Positions 44,620 to 57,400 of a DNA stretch of 64,000 nucleotides are shown one piece after another. The stretch lies in assembly GCA_030068145.1 (NCBI GenBank), contig JAPJBO010000044.1:372001-436000 (forward strand). The letters are read 5' to 3'. The notes beneath the pieces are model-generated. The model had not been told where the DNA came from, searched no databases, and saw only the letters and a list, made by a program, of their open reading frames with translations. Position 1 is the first letter of the stretch. Each line of letters opens with the position of its first letter. This DNA is from Diplonema papillatum. Lineage: Eukaryota > Euglenozoa > Diplonemea > Diplonemida > Diplonemidae. Both the position numbers and the translations under genes were made by a program.

Positions 44620-45456
44620 AAAAGACTAGAAAATAGAAAAAGAGAACCGCGGCAACGAAAATTTGAAAAGACGGCAAAGAAAGCCGTCCCCCGAAAAATA
44701 AGAAGAGAAAAGCAAAGACAGAGAAAACGAAGAGCCCATATAAGCGGGCCCCGAGAGGTGTTCGATTTAGAGAAGACCCTAGAGTAGCGCTCTCTTTTCC
44801 AAGCCCCGATCTTTTTTGATTTTTTTTGTTGGTTTCTTCTTGTTTCCCCCGTTTCTCACGTTTTTCTGCGCAACGCGTCGTTGTGTTTTGCCGATAATTC
44901 TACCCCCGGACCCGACTGGATTTGCACGAGTTGCGGGCCGCTTCAAAGAGGAGACGTGATTCCGGTCCGGAGACTCTACAGATTGGGCAGAACGGTCATA
45001 CAGACTTCAGAACGCGCTTTAGAAGTGAAACCGTGTGGGTCGGGTTAATTTAGCGCTTCGCGCCTTCTTCCAACGAGACACGCAAAGCTCCGTTCCCACA
45101 CACATACGCGGGTTTGCCCCCTTTTTCTTGTACGCATTCTGCGTGCGCCGGCGGAAAACACGCGGGGTTTTTAGGTTTTATTTCCCCCCACCCTCGCTCC
45201 TTCTTTTTGTGGAGTGTTGTTGTTTTCTTTATTATCGCGGTGGAAACTTTCTCTGCCCGTGAGGGTGCACGTGAGTCCTTCCGTCGAAGACGTGTCCTGG
45301 GGGCGGTCGTAGAGGTTGAACGAATCGATAATAAAATACTTTCAGTTCCAAAAGAACTGAAGGGTTTCTCCTTTTTTTTTTTTTCCGACCCCCGCCCCTT
45401 CGACGCTGGGGAGAGAGAGAAAGAGAGAGAGAGAGAGGGATCGCCGGGGGGGCGGG
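44620..45456 (+). promoter_or_regulatory. Promoter and 5' leader of the giant gene
   Basis: A purine-rich tract (about 44624-44735) leads to CATATAAG at 44737-44744, then GC-rich sequence and pyrimidine-rich runs (44800-44865, 45175-45240). Just before the ATG are a T13 run (about 45371-45384) and a (GA)n tract (45412-45440). If transcription starts about 30 bp after TATAAG, the leader would be about 690 nt, or shorter if a 5' intron exists. The start site is inferred. Confidence 0.35.
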
Positions 45457-48400
45457 ATGGAGGAACCGCGGACGGAGGGCGACGTGGAGTACCTGCAGCG
45501 GAAGGGCGTGTCGGCCCTGTTCGACGGTATGATCCGTGACATCGCCGATGCCCAGCCGGCCCGGCCGGGCCCGTGGATTCTCCGCTTTTTGAAGGCGCGG
45601 CAGACTGCGCCGCCGCCCGACACACTCTGGGTCCAGGCTGGCCCCCTGAAGTCGCTGGAGGGCGTCTACACTCTCGCGGGAGCCGCGAACGGCGTCCCGT
45701 TTTGGAAGTCGAGGGGGAACCGGCTGTACACGAACTCGCGCGGGGCGTGGGTGATCGCGGAGAGCCAGCGGAAAATGGCGGAGGATACCGGCGTGGTGTT
45801 CTCGGACGCGCCGCACGACGGGGCGGAGTCCCCGGTCGACGTGAAAATTTGGCGCCACCAGGACTCGAGGAGGACCGTCGCCGCGGTTGTCGTCACTGCG
45901 GCGGCGCCGCCGCCGCGGAGCCCGAGTGCTCCGTTTTCGGCTCCCACCGCGGCTTCGTCGCAGATGGTGTCCGCCCTGTCCGGCACGCGCGCCGGGTCGC
46001 CGCCTGCGGCGGCCGCCCAGCCGTCGCTTTCGAGGCACGGGTCCTCGTCGTTGTACACGGCCCGCAAACCCCCCCAGGACTTCAACTCGTCCCACGGGTC
46101 TGCCGCGGGCAGCAGGTCGCCCTTGCGGTCGAGCTTCACGTGGTCGCCAACCAACGCGCTCTCGGATCCGAACGCCAGCGCGAGAAGCGTTCGCGACACG
46201 TCGCCACCGTCCCGCCGCCGGCACTCCGGAACGCCGCAGGTGAAGTCCCCGTCGTCCGCTCGCTCCTTGAAGTCGGCTGCCCGGTCCGGAAACCTGCCTT
46301 CCTCCGAAGAACCCGACCCGCAGCAGCACACGGCCTCCGACGAAGGCTTCGGCCGGGCGCGCACTTCGGCGCAGAAGTGGAAGGAGGAGGCGGCGTCGAG
46401 CACGATGAAATCCGTCACCCTCGAAGCGGAGCTCGACCTCGCGAAGTCAGCGAACGCGAAGCTCGCCGCCCGCGCCCGGCGGAAGAGCTCGGAGGCGGCG
46501 ACCCTCCAGACAGAAATCACCCGCCTCCAAGGCCGCCTGACCGACCAAGTCCTGCTCCAGCAGCACGCCGCCGCCGACGACGCCCTCGAAAACGCGACGT
46601 TGCACTCCGCAACGTCGTCCCCAGCCTTCCACCCGGCCGCCAGCTCCGTGGCGCGGCTGCAAGGCGAGCTGTTCGCCGCCCAGGAAGAAGTCGACCTCCT
46701 CACCGTGAGCCGGAAGAAGGACCAGACCGAGCTCGAAACCCTCCGAGACGCCCTGCACGGGTTCCAAGCCGAAAAGCACCGGCTCGAAGCCGACTTGGAC
46801 GCGTCGCGCGGCCGGTGCGCGCTGGTGCAGCAGACCGTGGGCTCGTTGAAGTCGGAGCTCGCGGACAGCCTCCGCCAGTGCGAGGGCTTGCAGGCCGAAA
46901 AAGACCGCGAAGCGACCAGGGCGGACCGCCGGACGCAGCACGTCGACGAAGAGTGCGAGGCGCTCCGCCGGAAGGTCTCCGCCACCGCGGCGGAGGCGCA
47001 GGAGAAGCTGCGGGAGAAGGAGCGCGAGCTGCAGAGCCAGAAAGCGGAGGTCGAGTACCTCAAGCAGGCCGTCGCCCGCAACGAGCGGGCGACCGAAACC
47101 ATGCAGCAGCGCATGGTCGCCGAGCGCGACGAGCAGAAGGAGTACGTCGACGTCATGCGCGCGAAGCTTTCGAAGGCGACCGTCGAGAACACCTCTTTAA
47201 AAGCCGATCTCGACCAAGCCGTGGCGTCCATGGACGCCTTCAGAACCCGCACCCGCGAGGAAATCGAAGAAAACTACCGGCAGCTCAACCAGCTCCCCGA
47301 TCTGCGCAGGAAGCTCGAGACCAAGGAGGCAGAACTCGCGCAATCCCTCAAACGCCTTTCGACCTTCGAAGACAAGCTCGCAGACGCAACCCTCGCGGCC
47401 GACCAGCACAAAGCAGAAGCCGCGTCCGAGAAGAGGAGAAGCGAACAGCTTGCAGAAACCGTTGAAGAACTGCGGGGCCTGGCGGAGACCAAGTCGCGGG
47501 CGATCGAGCGGCTGGAGCAAACCCTGGCGGAAGTGCAAGAGTCGGCGGACAGGCGGGACCGGGAGGCGTCAGCCGGGATCTCGAAGCTCGAGACGGAGAT
47601 CCTCGACCTCGCGGCAAGCATCGGCGAAAAGGACGCGGAAACCGAGCAGAACGAGCTCGGCGCCGCCCGGCGTGCCGCGGAGTTGGAGCAGGCGGCGCAG
47701 AACTTGGCCGCCGAGGTCGCGTCGAAGACGCGCGCGTGCAGCCAGCTCTCCCGGGAGCTCGACGGCTTGCGGGAGTCGATGGTCGACCGCGACGCTCGGT
47801 ACCGGCAGGACCACGCGGAGCTCGTCCGGCTCCTCTCGGAGAAGGACGCCGAGGTCGCGCGGCTGCGCCGGGATAACGGCGCCCTCCAGGCCGCCTCCTC
47901 GGCCGCCGCCCCCACCGAAGGAACCCGGGCGCTCGAGGCCGAACTCGAACGGGAGCGGCTGCTCACGGCGGACCTGACGAAGCGGCTCGAAGCCGCTGAG
48001 AGGGCCTCGGAGTCTCCGGAAGAACCGGCGCCGGAGATGGAAGAGCTGGCGGAGATGGTCTCGGTTCTCGAAGACGAGCTGCGCGAGGTGCGCATCGAGA
48101 GAGACGCGCTCCGGGGGGCCGTCGGCAAGTTTAAGGCCGACCGAACTGCGGATTCCGCCGCCTTCCGACAGCGGGAAGCGCTGCTGAAGGCGTCGAACCA
48201 CACCCTGCAGGCGGAGCTCGACGAGAGCACCTCCGACTGGCGCGCCGCGTCGGGGTTGCAAGACGACATCGTCGAACTCCTCCAAAACGCGTCGGCTTCG
48301 GAATCCGCGCTCTCCCGCGAGCAGGCAGCCGAGAACCGCCTTTTGACCGAGCGGGTACTGCAGCTGGAACTCCTCGCGGAAGCCGACAGCCCCCCGGGCC

Positions 48401-51400
48401 CGAAGTCCGGCCTGCAAGCGTTGCACAACGCGCGGAACGCGGCAACGGAAGAGGCCCCTTCGCCGCCGGGCCTGCAAGCGTTGCAGAACGCTTCGAAGAC
48501 GGACGAAGCGAGCGACCTCGGAGCCAGGGTCGACGAATTGCAGGAGGCGCTCGCGCGAGAACGCGGGCTTTCCGCTGAAAAGGACCGTGAAATCGCCACT
48601 CTCCAGCAACGGGTGGACGAAATAGAAGCGAACAGTGCATTCGACCGCCGCGAACTGGAAGAGAAGTTTGAACAAGAACGTGGCCTCTCCGTTGAAAAGG
48701 ATCGCCAAATTGCCACTCTCCAGCAACAGTTGGACGAGATCGAAGCAAGCAGTCCGGATAGTGCATTCGACCGCCGCGAACTGGAAGAGAAGCTTGAACA
48801 AGAGCGCAGTCTCTCCGTTGAAAAGGACGGTCAAATCGCCACCCTCCAGCAACGGCTCGGCGAGATCGAAGAACGCCTCGAGCTGGAAGGTCAGCACCCA
48901 CAGCAGGAGAGTCAAACGACCACCCACCAGCTGCACGTCGAAGGAGCCGGGTTGCAAGCATTGAGCCGCTCGTCGGACGCAGCCGCGGACCAGGCGGGGA
49001 CGACCACAGCGACGCCAGGACTGCAAGCTTTGAAGAACTCAGTCGAAGCTGCGGCAGACGAGACGAGCGACCGGCTCGACGACGAAACGCGCCGGGAATT
49101 GGGAGAATTGCGCAGGCAGCTCGAGCGTGAGCGCGGGGAGGCAGCGGAGAAGGACGAACGGATCGCGGGGCTGACCGCAGCCGCGGAGCGCGCGAACGAG
49201 GAGGCCGAGGGACTGCGGGCGAAGGCGCGGGCGAACGACGAGCGAGCGGAGCGTTTGAAGAAGGAGCTGACCGACGGCCTCCAGCGGGCCTCCTCCGAGA
49301 TCGACCGGCTGATGGAGCAGCTGCAGGACCTCAGCGTTCGGAACGAGGAACTCCGCAGCGAGCTGGAGCAGGAGCGCGAGTCCAGGAGGGAGAGCCTGTT
49401 CGGCTCCCCCGAGCCGTCGCCCAGAAGCTCGCAGCTGACCGGCGCGCTCGACCGGGGCGCCAGCAGCGTGCCGACCGGCGAAGAGGCCGCGAGGCGGAGC
49501 CTGCTCTCGGTGCCCGCCAGCGACCCGAGGGCGCTGTCCGCCAGCAACTTCAGGAGCACGAGCAGCGGCAGCAGTTCGATGAAGAGCGCCCAAGACGAGC
49601 CCGACGACCCGGCTGCCCTCCTCAGCCTTGTCCAGCAGCTCACGTCGCGCAACGCGGCGCTCCAGCAAGCAATCTCAGACACGACCGCCAGCGCCGCAGA
49701 ACGTGACGAAGCCGTCGCAAAATGCCTCCTCCTCGAAACCGAACTCCAGCAACACCGCCACGAAACACACGCAGAGCTCGTCGAAGCCCGAGAGACCATC
49801 GAGCGTCTACGAGCTGAGCTTGACTCCCAGCAAACCGTTCTCACCTCTGTCCAAGGCGAAGTCACCCACCTCGGCGATGCCTTAGCTGCAAAAGAAGAAG
49901 AAATGAACGAGCTTCGCAAAGCGAACGAAGCCCACGAGCTACGCCAAGGGCTTCAAGGCCCCCACGCAGACGGTGCCAGTGCGGATAGCAGGGGTAGTAG
50001 CGTGGGGAAGGGGAACCCGGTAGAGGATGAGGTGGCGCGGTTGAAACGCGAGCTGGAGGCCGCGCGCGAAGAGAGGCAGAAGCTGGTGAAGGAGGTGGCG
50101 GAGCTCTCCGCGGGGACGGACGCGCTGGAAGGCGAGGCCAAGCGCCTGGCCGCCGAAGTCGAGAAGGTGACTGCCGACAAGGAAGAACTCGACGCGTTGT
50201 TAAAGGATATGGAGCTCATCCAAGCCGAAGTCGCCACCCTCACTGAGGCGCTCGCCGACTCCAAATCACACACCTCGGCCCTGCAGAATGACCTGCTCAC
50301 TGCGAACACTCGCATACAACAACTTGAAGGCTCACTTCACGAGAAGCCAGACACGATACAGCTGGAACAGCGTCTGTTGAAATCGGAAGCTTGCGTAGAA
50401 GTGCTCGTGCAGGAGAAGGCCGCGTTGCTCGGAAAAGTGGCGGACCTGCAGTCGGAGCTGCAGCTGGCGGGCGGCATCATGACCGACAAAGACGCGGTGA
50501 TCTCCGGCATGCAGCGGCTGCTGGACCAGCTGCGGGGCGAAACCCGCGAGCTGCAGCGGGCCGTCGACGACGGCAACGAAACCGCGGACGCCCTGTCGTC
50601 CGCTCTGTCCGACCTGGCCCAAGCCAACGCTGCAACGGAGACGCTCGCCGCCGAGCTGGCTCAGCGTGTGGCCGATGACGAAGCTCGCGAAACAGTGCTC
50701 ATCGAAGAGCGCGACACCCTCGCTATTCACGTCCGGGAGCTGGAGGAGATGCAAAAACAGAACTCAAGCGCTCCGGCACCAGGTGCCGGTGAAGCCGAAG
50801 AGTTGACTGCATTGCGGGAGAAGGAAGCGCAGCTGAACCGCGAGCTGCAGAGAGCCGTCGACGAAGGCAACGAAACCGCGGACACCCTGTCGTCCGCTCT
50901 GTCGAACCTGGCCCAAGCCAACGCTGCAACGGAGACGCTCGCCGCCGGGCTGGCTCAGCGTGTGGCCGATGACGAAGCTCGCGAAACAGTGCTCATCGAA
51001 GAGCGCGACACCCTCGCCAGTCGCGTCCGGGAGCTCGAGGAGACGCAGAGGCAGAACGCAGGCGCTCCGGTACCACCAGGTGCAGGCGAAGCCGAAGAGT
51101 TGGCTGCGTTGCGGGAGAAGGAAGCGCAGCTGCACCGCGAGCTGCAGAGAGCCGTCGATGAAGGCAACGAAACCACGGACGCCCTGTCGTCCGCTCTGTC
51201 GAACCTCGCCCAAGCGAACACTGCGACGGAGACGCTCGCCGCTGAACTCGCTCAGCGAGTGGCCGACGACGAAGCACGTGAAATGGCGCTCATCGAAGAG
51301 CGCGACACCCTCGCCGATCGCATCCGGGAGCTCGAGGAGATTCAGAGGCAGCACTCCAGCGCTCCGGACGACAAGGATAGGGGAACGCCGGCACCCAGTG

Positions 51401-54400
51401 CCGGCGAAGCCGAGGAGTTGGCTGCGTTGCGGGAGAAGGAAACGAAGCTGAACCGCGAGCTGACGCTGGAGCGGTTCGCCCGCGAGAGCATGCAAACGAC
51501 GCTGCAGGCGGAGCAAGAAACCGCGGACAACCTGCGCTTAGCGCTTTCGCGACTCGAGTACCAGCTCAGCGAGGACGGCCGCGCGCGCGACAGGGACGTG
51601 CAGCGGAGCCTCGAAGCAGAACTCGCCGCAACCCAGCAACAACTCGCGGAGGCAAACGCCCGGGCCGCCACAGCGACCATCCCCGTCGAATCCCCCACGA
51701 TCTCGTTTGAAAACGCGGAGCTGTCAGATCAGAAGTCGGCCGAACCGCCGCTCGTAGGCGACTTGCTGGCAGAGCGGCGGATCCTGCAGAAAGAAGTGGA
51801 GGATCTGTCCAAAAGCGTGCGCGAGCGGGACGTCGAGAATTCGGACATGAAGCAGGTGGTCGGGCTGCTGAGCACGCAGCTGCGCAAGGTGACGACCGAA
51901 AACCTCCAGAACGACGAAAAGCGGCAGGCGGAGCTCGAGTCCCTCGCCGGCCAGTTCTCCGAGCTGCAAGCCCGGTACGACGAGGAAACGTCGCTGCGCT
52001 CGGAGGAAGCTCTCGAGAGGGACCGGCTGGCCACGGACTTGGGAGAGCTCCGCAGCCAGTACGACAAGGCCGAGCGCTGGACCGCCCTCGAGCCCACGGC
52101 GTCCGACTACCACCCGCGGGGAGAAGAGGAGAACGACGGGGACCACCTCGAGGCCGGGCTCCGGCAGGTGCGGGTGCCCTCGGAAAACTACCTGCGCAGC
52201 CCCCGCATGCGGGGCGCCGGCGCGGGCTTCGACGGGGCCGAGCACACAGAGGCGGGCGAGCTGCGCAAGCAGCTGGCGGCCGCGACCGCCGCGAACGAGG
52301 CGCTCAGGCTCGAGCTGGACCTGCTGAAAGAAGCGGCCCCCGCCGCGCTGCCCGCAGCGGTTCCAAACGAGTTGCTCTCGGCGCGTGCAGAGCTTGACGA
52401 CTTGCGGGCCGCGAACGCCGCGCTGGAGGAAATAGCGGGGCAGCTCCGGGGGCAGGTCGAAGCGAAGACGGCTGAAGTGCTCAAGGGTGCGGAGGTCATC
52501 GGGCAGCTGCTGGAAGGCAACGAAGTCACCGCGGCGGCTCAGGAAGAGTACGGCAGGTCCCTCGGTGAAGCCGAGGTCAAGTTGCACGCGGCTCAAGAAG
52601 AGCTCCACCGCGCCGAAGCCGAGCTGCGAGAACGCGGCTCCGAGCTGGTATCCCGCGCTGCCGACGAACTGGAGGACAGGACAACCCTCGAGGCGCAGGT
52701 CCGCCTCGCAAGCGACAGAGCAAGGCAAGCGGAAGCCAAGCTTCCCGCGATGCCGCAATCCGACTCGGTCGACCAACTCGAGCAGACCAGCTCGTCGCAC
52801 GTCCTCCCCCGGATGTCGCCCGAGGACTTCGCGGACAGGGACCACCTCTCCGCGGCGCTCATCGAAAAAAACGCCGCGGGTCTCGAGTCGAACCGAGAAG
52901 GAAACGACGAAGAGACCACCAAATTGCGCGATGACCTCCGCGTGAAGGAGGAGGCGATGAAGGAGCTGGCGAGCGACCTCGCCGCAGAGCAGAAGAAGTG
53001 CGTCGACCTCGAACGGCTGGCCGCGGTCCTCCACGAGCAGCTGGCCGACGTCGAGGCGAGCTGCGGCGGCGACGCGGGCGGCAAGACGGACGCCGAGCGC
53101 GACCAGGCGCTGGGCGGAGGCGAGCGGGAGGAGCTGCTCACCAAAATCGCGTCGCTGCAGCAGGAGCTGGCCTGCGTCGAAGCCGACTGCGCGCGGGCGA
53201 CGCGGACGATCCACGTGCTGGTGGAGGCGCTGGACGAGAACCTCAACGAGCCGGGCGGCGGCAGCGACGCGGCGGACCAGCCCGAACCCTTGCACCACAC
53301 GGCTTCCGAGGAAATGGAGTGGCAGCACGGCTTTATCCATTTGGAGCAGCCTTCCGAGATTGTCGCGAACGAAGAGATGCTCGCGCGAGTCGACAGCACC
53401 GACCGAGCCGTCTCGGACAGTGCAGACTTCTCAGCGAGGAGGTCGGTGCTGCTGGATGCGGCGGACTCGGCGTTCGACCGATCCGACAGTGCAGACATCC
53501 GGTCTGACGTGATGATGCAGTCCCGCAGCAACCTGCGGGGGGCGGAGGGCATCGAGCGGGGCCGGTCGGACAGCGTTGACCACGCGTGCCCGGACAGCCT
53601 CGGGCTCGCGCCCGCCGCCGACGACTCCGACGACAAGTCGGACAGCGCGAACCTGCCGGGGTCCGCGTCGTGCGGCGACTTCGGCGGCGAGGACATCGAA
53701 ATCCCGGGCTGCCGGTTCGTCGACATCGAGATGGGCGCCGGGGACGCGTACGCGAACGTTTTGCCGCACGCGGCGGACATGATCAACAACCTCCTCTACG
53801 TGCTCGACGCGGCGGAAACGGACCGGAATTCACTCGCCGCCGAGCTGGCATCGGCGTTCGACCAGGTGCGCGTGCTGGAATCCATCGTCGCGAAGGTTGA
53901 AAGCGAGGCGGCCCAGCTGCAGGCGAGTATCCTCGAGATGCAAGAAGCGTACAACCTCGACGACGCCGACGACGCCCTGTACGCCGCCATCAAGGACAAC
54001 CTGCACGCGAAGCTGCCGCCGGTTCGCGTTCGACCGAGCTCGAGCTCCCTACGAACCAGCAGCAAGGAGAAGGACAACCAGTCCGACCACGACTCCGCGG
54101 GGGGGCCCTCCCTCGCCTCCGGCGACGCGGACACCACGCAAAAGCACTTCCAAAGCCACGCGACGCTGCCAGCGGCCGTCCCGCTGTCGCACCCTGTCAA
54201 CATCGTGTCGAGCATCACCGGGCCGTCGTCCGCCACATCGCAAGACGCTGTCCAGCGATACCTGCGGCGCATCCACTCGGCGGCCCATCAGGATGGCGAC
54301 CTCGCGAGTGACGGCCCGTGGTCCGCGCTGGGTGTCGACACGCCTCCAGAGGTCGACGAAAGCTATTCGATGGAAGACCAAGTAAGCGCGTTGCGCCGGC

Positions 54401-57400
54401 GGGTGCAGAGGAGGGACGCGGCGATCCGGGCGCTCGAGGAAGTCGTCCACCGAGTCACCGGCGCGGCTGAAGCCGCGAAGGAGCGGTTCTCCGACGCGAG
54501 CGAAGAAACCCAAGTGCCTACGGCCGCCGCGGAAGCCCGGCGCGAGGCCCGCGACACCATCTCGCGGCTGCTGAAGGAAGCCGAAGAAGCCGCGGCGAGG
54601 GAATCGGCGCTGGCGCGCGAGCTGCAAACCGCGCGCGCCAGCGCGACCGGCGCCGAGAAACCCGCGGAAGAAGCCGACGACGCGGATCTCGACGCCGCCG
54701 TCGCCTACCACCGCACCGACTCCGTCCGGGCCGTCGCGGCCGAAACCTCGGCCGCCAAGGCCCTCGTCGAAGCCATGGAAGAAGGGCTGAAAGAGTACAA
54801 GCAGCAGTTCGATGAGCTCGAAGTGAGCCACCACGAGCTGTCGCACGAAAACGCTCGCCTTCAGCAAGCCCTCGACGCCGCCCGCGCCGAGCTCCAGGAC
54901 TCGCACGAAGCTATTCAAACAGGGATGAAAGAGCACAAGCAACAGTTCGACGAGTTGGAACGAGGCCACCAAGAGCTGTCCACCGAAAACGTCGCCCTCC
55001 AACAAGATCTCGATGCCGTGCGCGCGGAGCTCCAGGGCTCGCACGAAGCCATGGATGCAGGGCTGAAAAAGCACAAGCAACAGGTCGACGAGTTGGAAAG
55101 GAGCTACCAAGAGCTGTCCAAACGAACCGTCGCTTTGCAAGAAGCCCTCGATGCCGCGCAAAGTGCCAAATCCGGCGCACTCGACGCCGCAGATCGCGGG
55201 AGAGGCCTTCAGCCCACAAGCGGAGCGGACGAAGTACCGGCGTCTGCAGCCGATGACGACGGTGGTGAACCGGTTGCCAGAGGGCTGCCCATTCAGACCG
55301 ACCCGGCTTCGTCGGACGAAGGGCAGACGGGCACGCCGGAAGGTGCAGAGCGTGGTCTGTCCGGTATATCAGTTGCGGCGCCGGAAAGAGCGCTTGCTGG
55401 TCCTGGCGAGGTTGGGTCGTCTGTTGAGGGTCCTCAAGAAGCGGAGGCGCAGGAAGCTGTCCACAGTCCATTCAGGGAAGACTTCCTCGAGTTCGAATCC
55501 CCAGCGGACGCCCAACCACCGAATCCGAGCGAGGCTCCGATCCAGAAGCAAGTTTCCGAGGATCAGCACCCGCCCGCCGAGCAAGTTGTCGACTTCCAGT
55601 CAGCGCAGGGCCCCAACGACCTTCAGGTACAGGCGAAGAAGTCTCTCTGCAGCCCGCTTACAGAGCCCCCAGTTGACTTCCAATCAGCGGTGGACGGTGG
55701 GGCCCCCAGTGAAGTCCCGGCTCATGCGGTGGCACCGATCAACAGCCCGTTTGCGGATGGCTTTCTTGAGTTCGAATCCGGGAGGGAAGGAGACCGCCCC
55801 CGCGGGGCCTGGCGTCAAGCACCGCGAGACGTCGACAGCCCGCTTGTTGCCTTCCAAACGGCGCAAGGTCCCCACGAGTTCGCGCGATCCGTCGACGAAC
55901 ACCCCCTCGACTTCCAATCGGCAGTGGAAGGCGGGGGCCCGAGCGAGGCTGCGACCGGTGAGCTTCCGGCTGGTGATGGAGCAGGGCGCCGTCAGGCGCG
56001 GCACAGCGTAGGCAGCCACCTCATTGACTTCCAATCGGCAGTCGCAACTCCGCCAAGTCTCGAAAGCCCTTTGACGGTGAACAACGAAGGCGGGTGGTCT
56101 GAAAACCCGTACGCCGCGCTGGCCCAGGCTAACGAAGCCCTGCAAGCGGACCTCGACCGATCTCATTCGGATAACCGAGCACTCCGCCATCAACTGGAAG
56201 AGCTGCTTGCTTCTGGGAAAGGCACGGGGCTGCAAGCGTTGAACAACGCAGCAAGCGCGCCGCGAGACGCGACCGCGGGCCCCGGACTGCAAGTTTTGAA
56301 CAACGCAGCGCAGCCGGCGGCGGACGCCGAGCGGATTTGCGACGAGCTCCGCGCGCAGCTCGAACGGGAACGCGAGAGCTGCGCCGAAAAGGATCGGCAG
56401 ATCGCGTCTCTGCAGCGAACTGACGAAGCCACCGCCGGCGGGAAACCTGAGACGGCGGGCGGGACCGCCGAGCCCCGTTCACCGGACAGAACATTAGAGA
56501 AAGCTGGGCTGCAAGTGTTGTACGCAGCGAGCGCTGCGATGTCCCCTGGACTGCGAGTGTTACGCGACGCATCGTCGCGCACATCGACGGATGAGACTGT
56601 CGAGCTTCAGACAGCCCTTGAGGAATTGCGAGAGCAATTGAAGCGAGAACGCGAAGTTTCTTCTGAAAAGGATATTCGGCTTGCGGATCTCCAGAGCCAG
56701 GCTTACGAAGCTGGCGCCCGTTCACCGGACAGAACAGTAGAGAAAGCTGGGTTGCAAGTGTTGTACGCAGCGAGCGCTGCGATGTCCCCTGGACTGCGAG
56801 TGTTACGCGACGCATCGTCGCGCACATCGACGGATGAGACTGTCGAGCTTCAGTCAGCGCTTGAGGAATTGCGAGAGCAGTTGAAGCGAGAACGTGAAAT
56901 TTCTTCTGAAAAGGACATTCGGCTTGCAGATCTTCAGCGCCACGCTGACGAGGCTGGAGCCCAGTCATCAGACGGAACCGTAGAGAAAGCTGGATTGCAA
57001 GTGTTATACGCAGCGAGAGCTGCGATGTCCCCTGGGCTGCAAGTGTTACGCGACGCATCGCGCACATCGACGGATGAGACTGTCGAGCTTCAGTCAGCGC
57101 TTGAGGAATTGCGAGAGCAGTTGAAGCGAGAACGCGAAGTTTCTTCTGAAAAGGACATTCGGCTTGCAGATCTTCAGCGCCACGCTGACGAGGCTGGAGC
57201 CCAGTCATCAGACGGAACCGTAGAGAAAGCTGGATTGCAAGTGTTATACGCAGCGAGAGCTGCGATGTCCCCTGGGCTACAAGTGTTACGTGACGCATCG
57301 CGCACATCGACGGATGAGACTGTCGAGCTTCAGTCAGCGCTTGAGGAATTGCGAGAGCAAGTGAAGCGAGAACGTGAAGTTTCTTTTGAAAAAGACGTCC

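Noticed and set aside
45666-53789. Several minus-strand frames of 330-540 codons
   Set aside because: Same cause. They overlap one another and the sense frame, and none has a promoter or family match.
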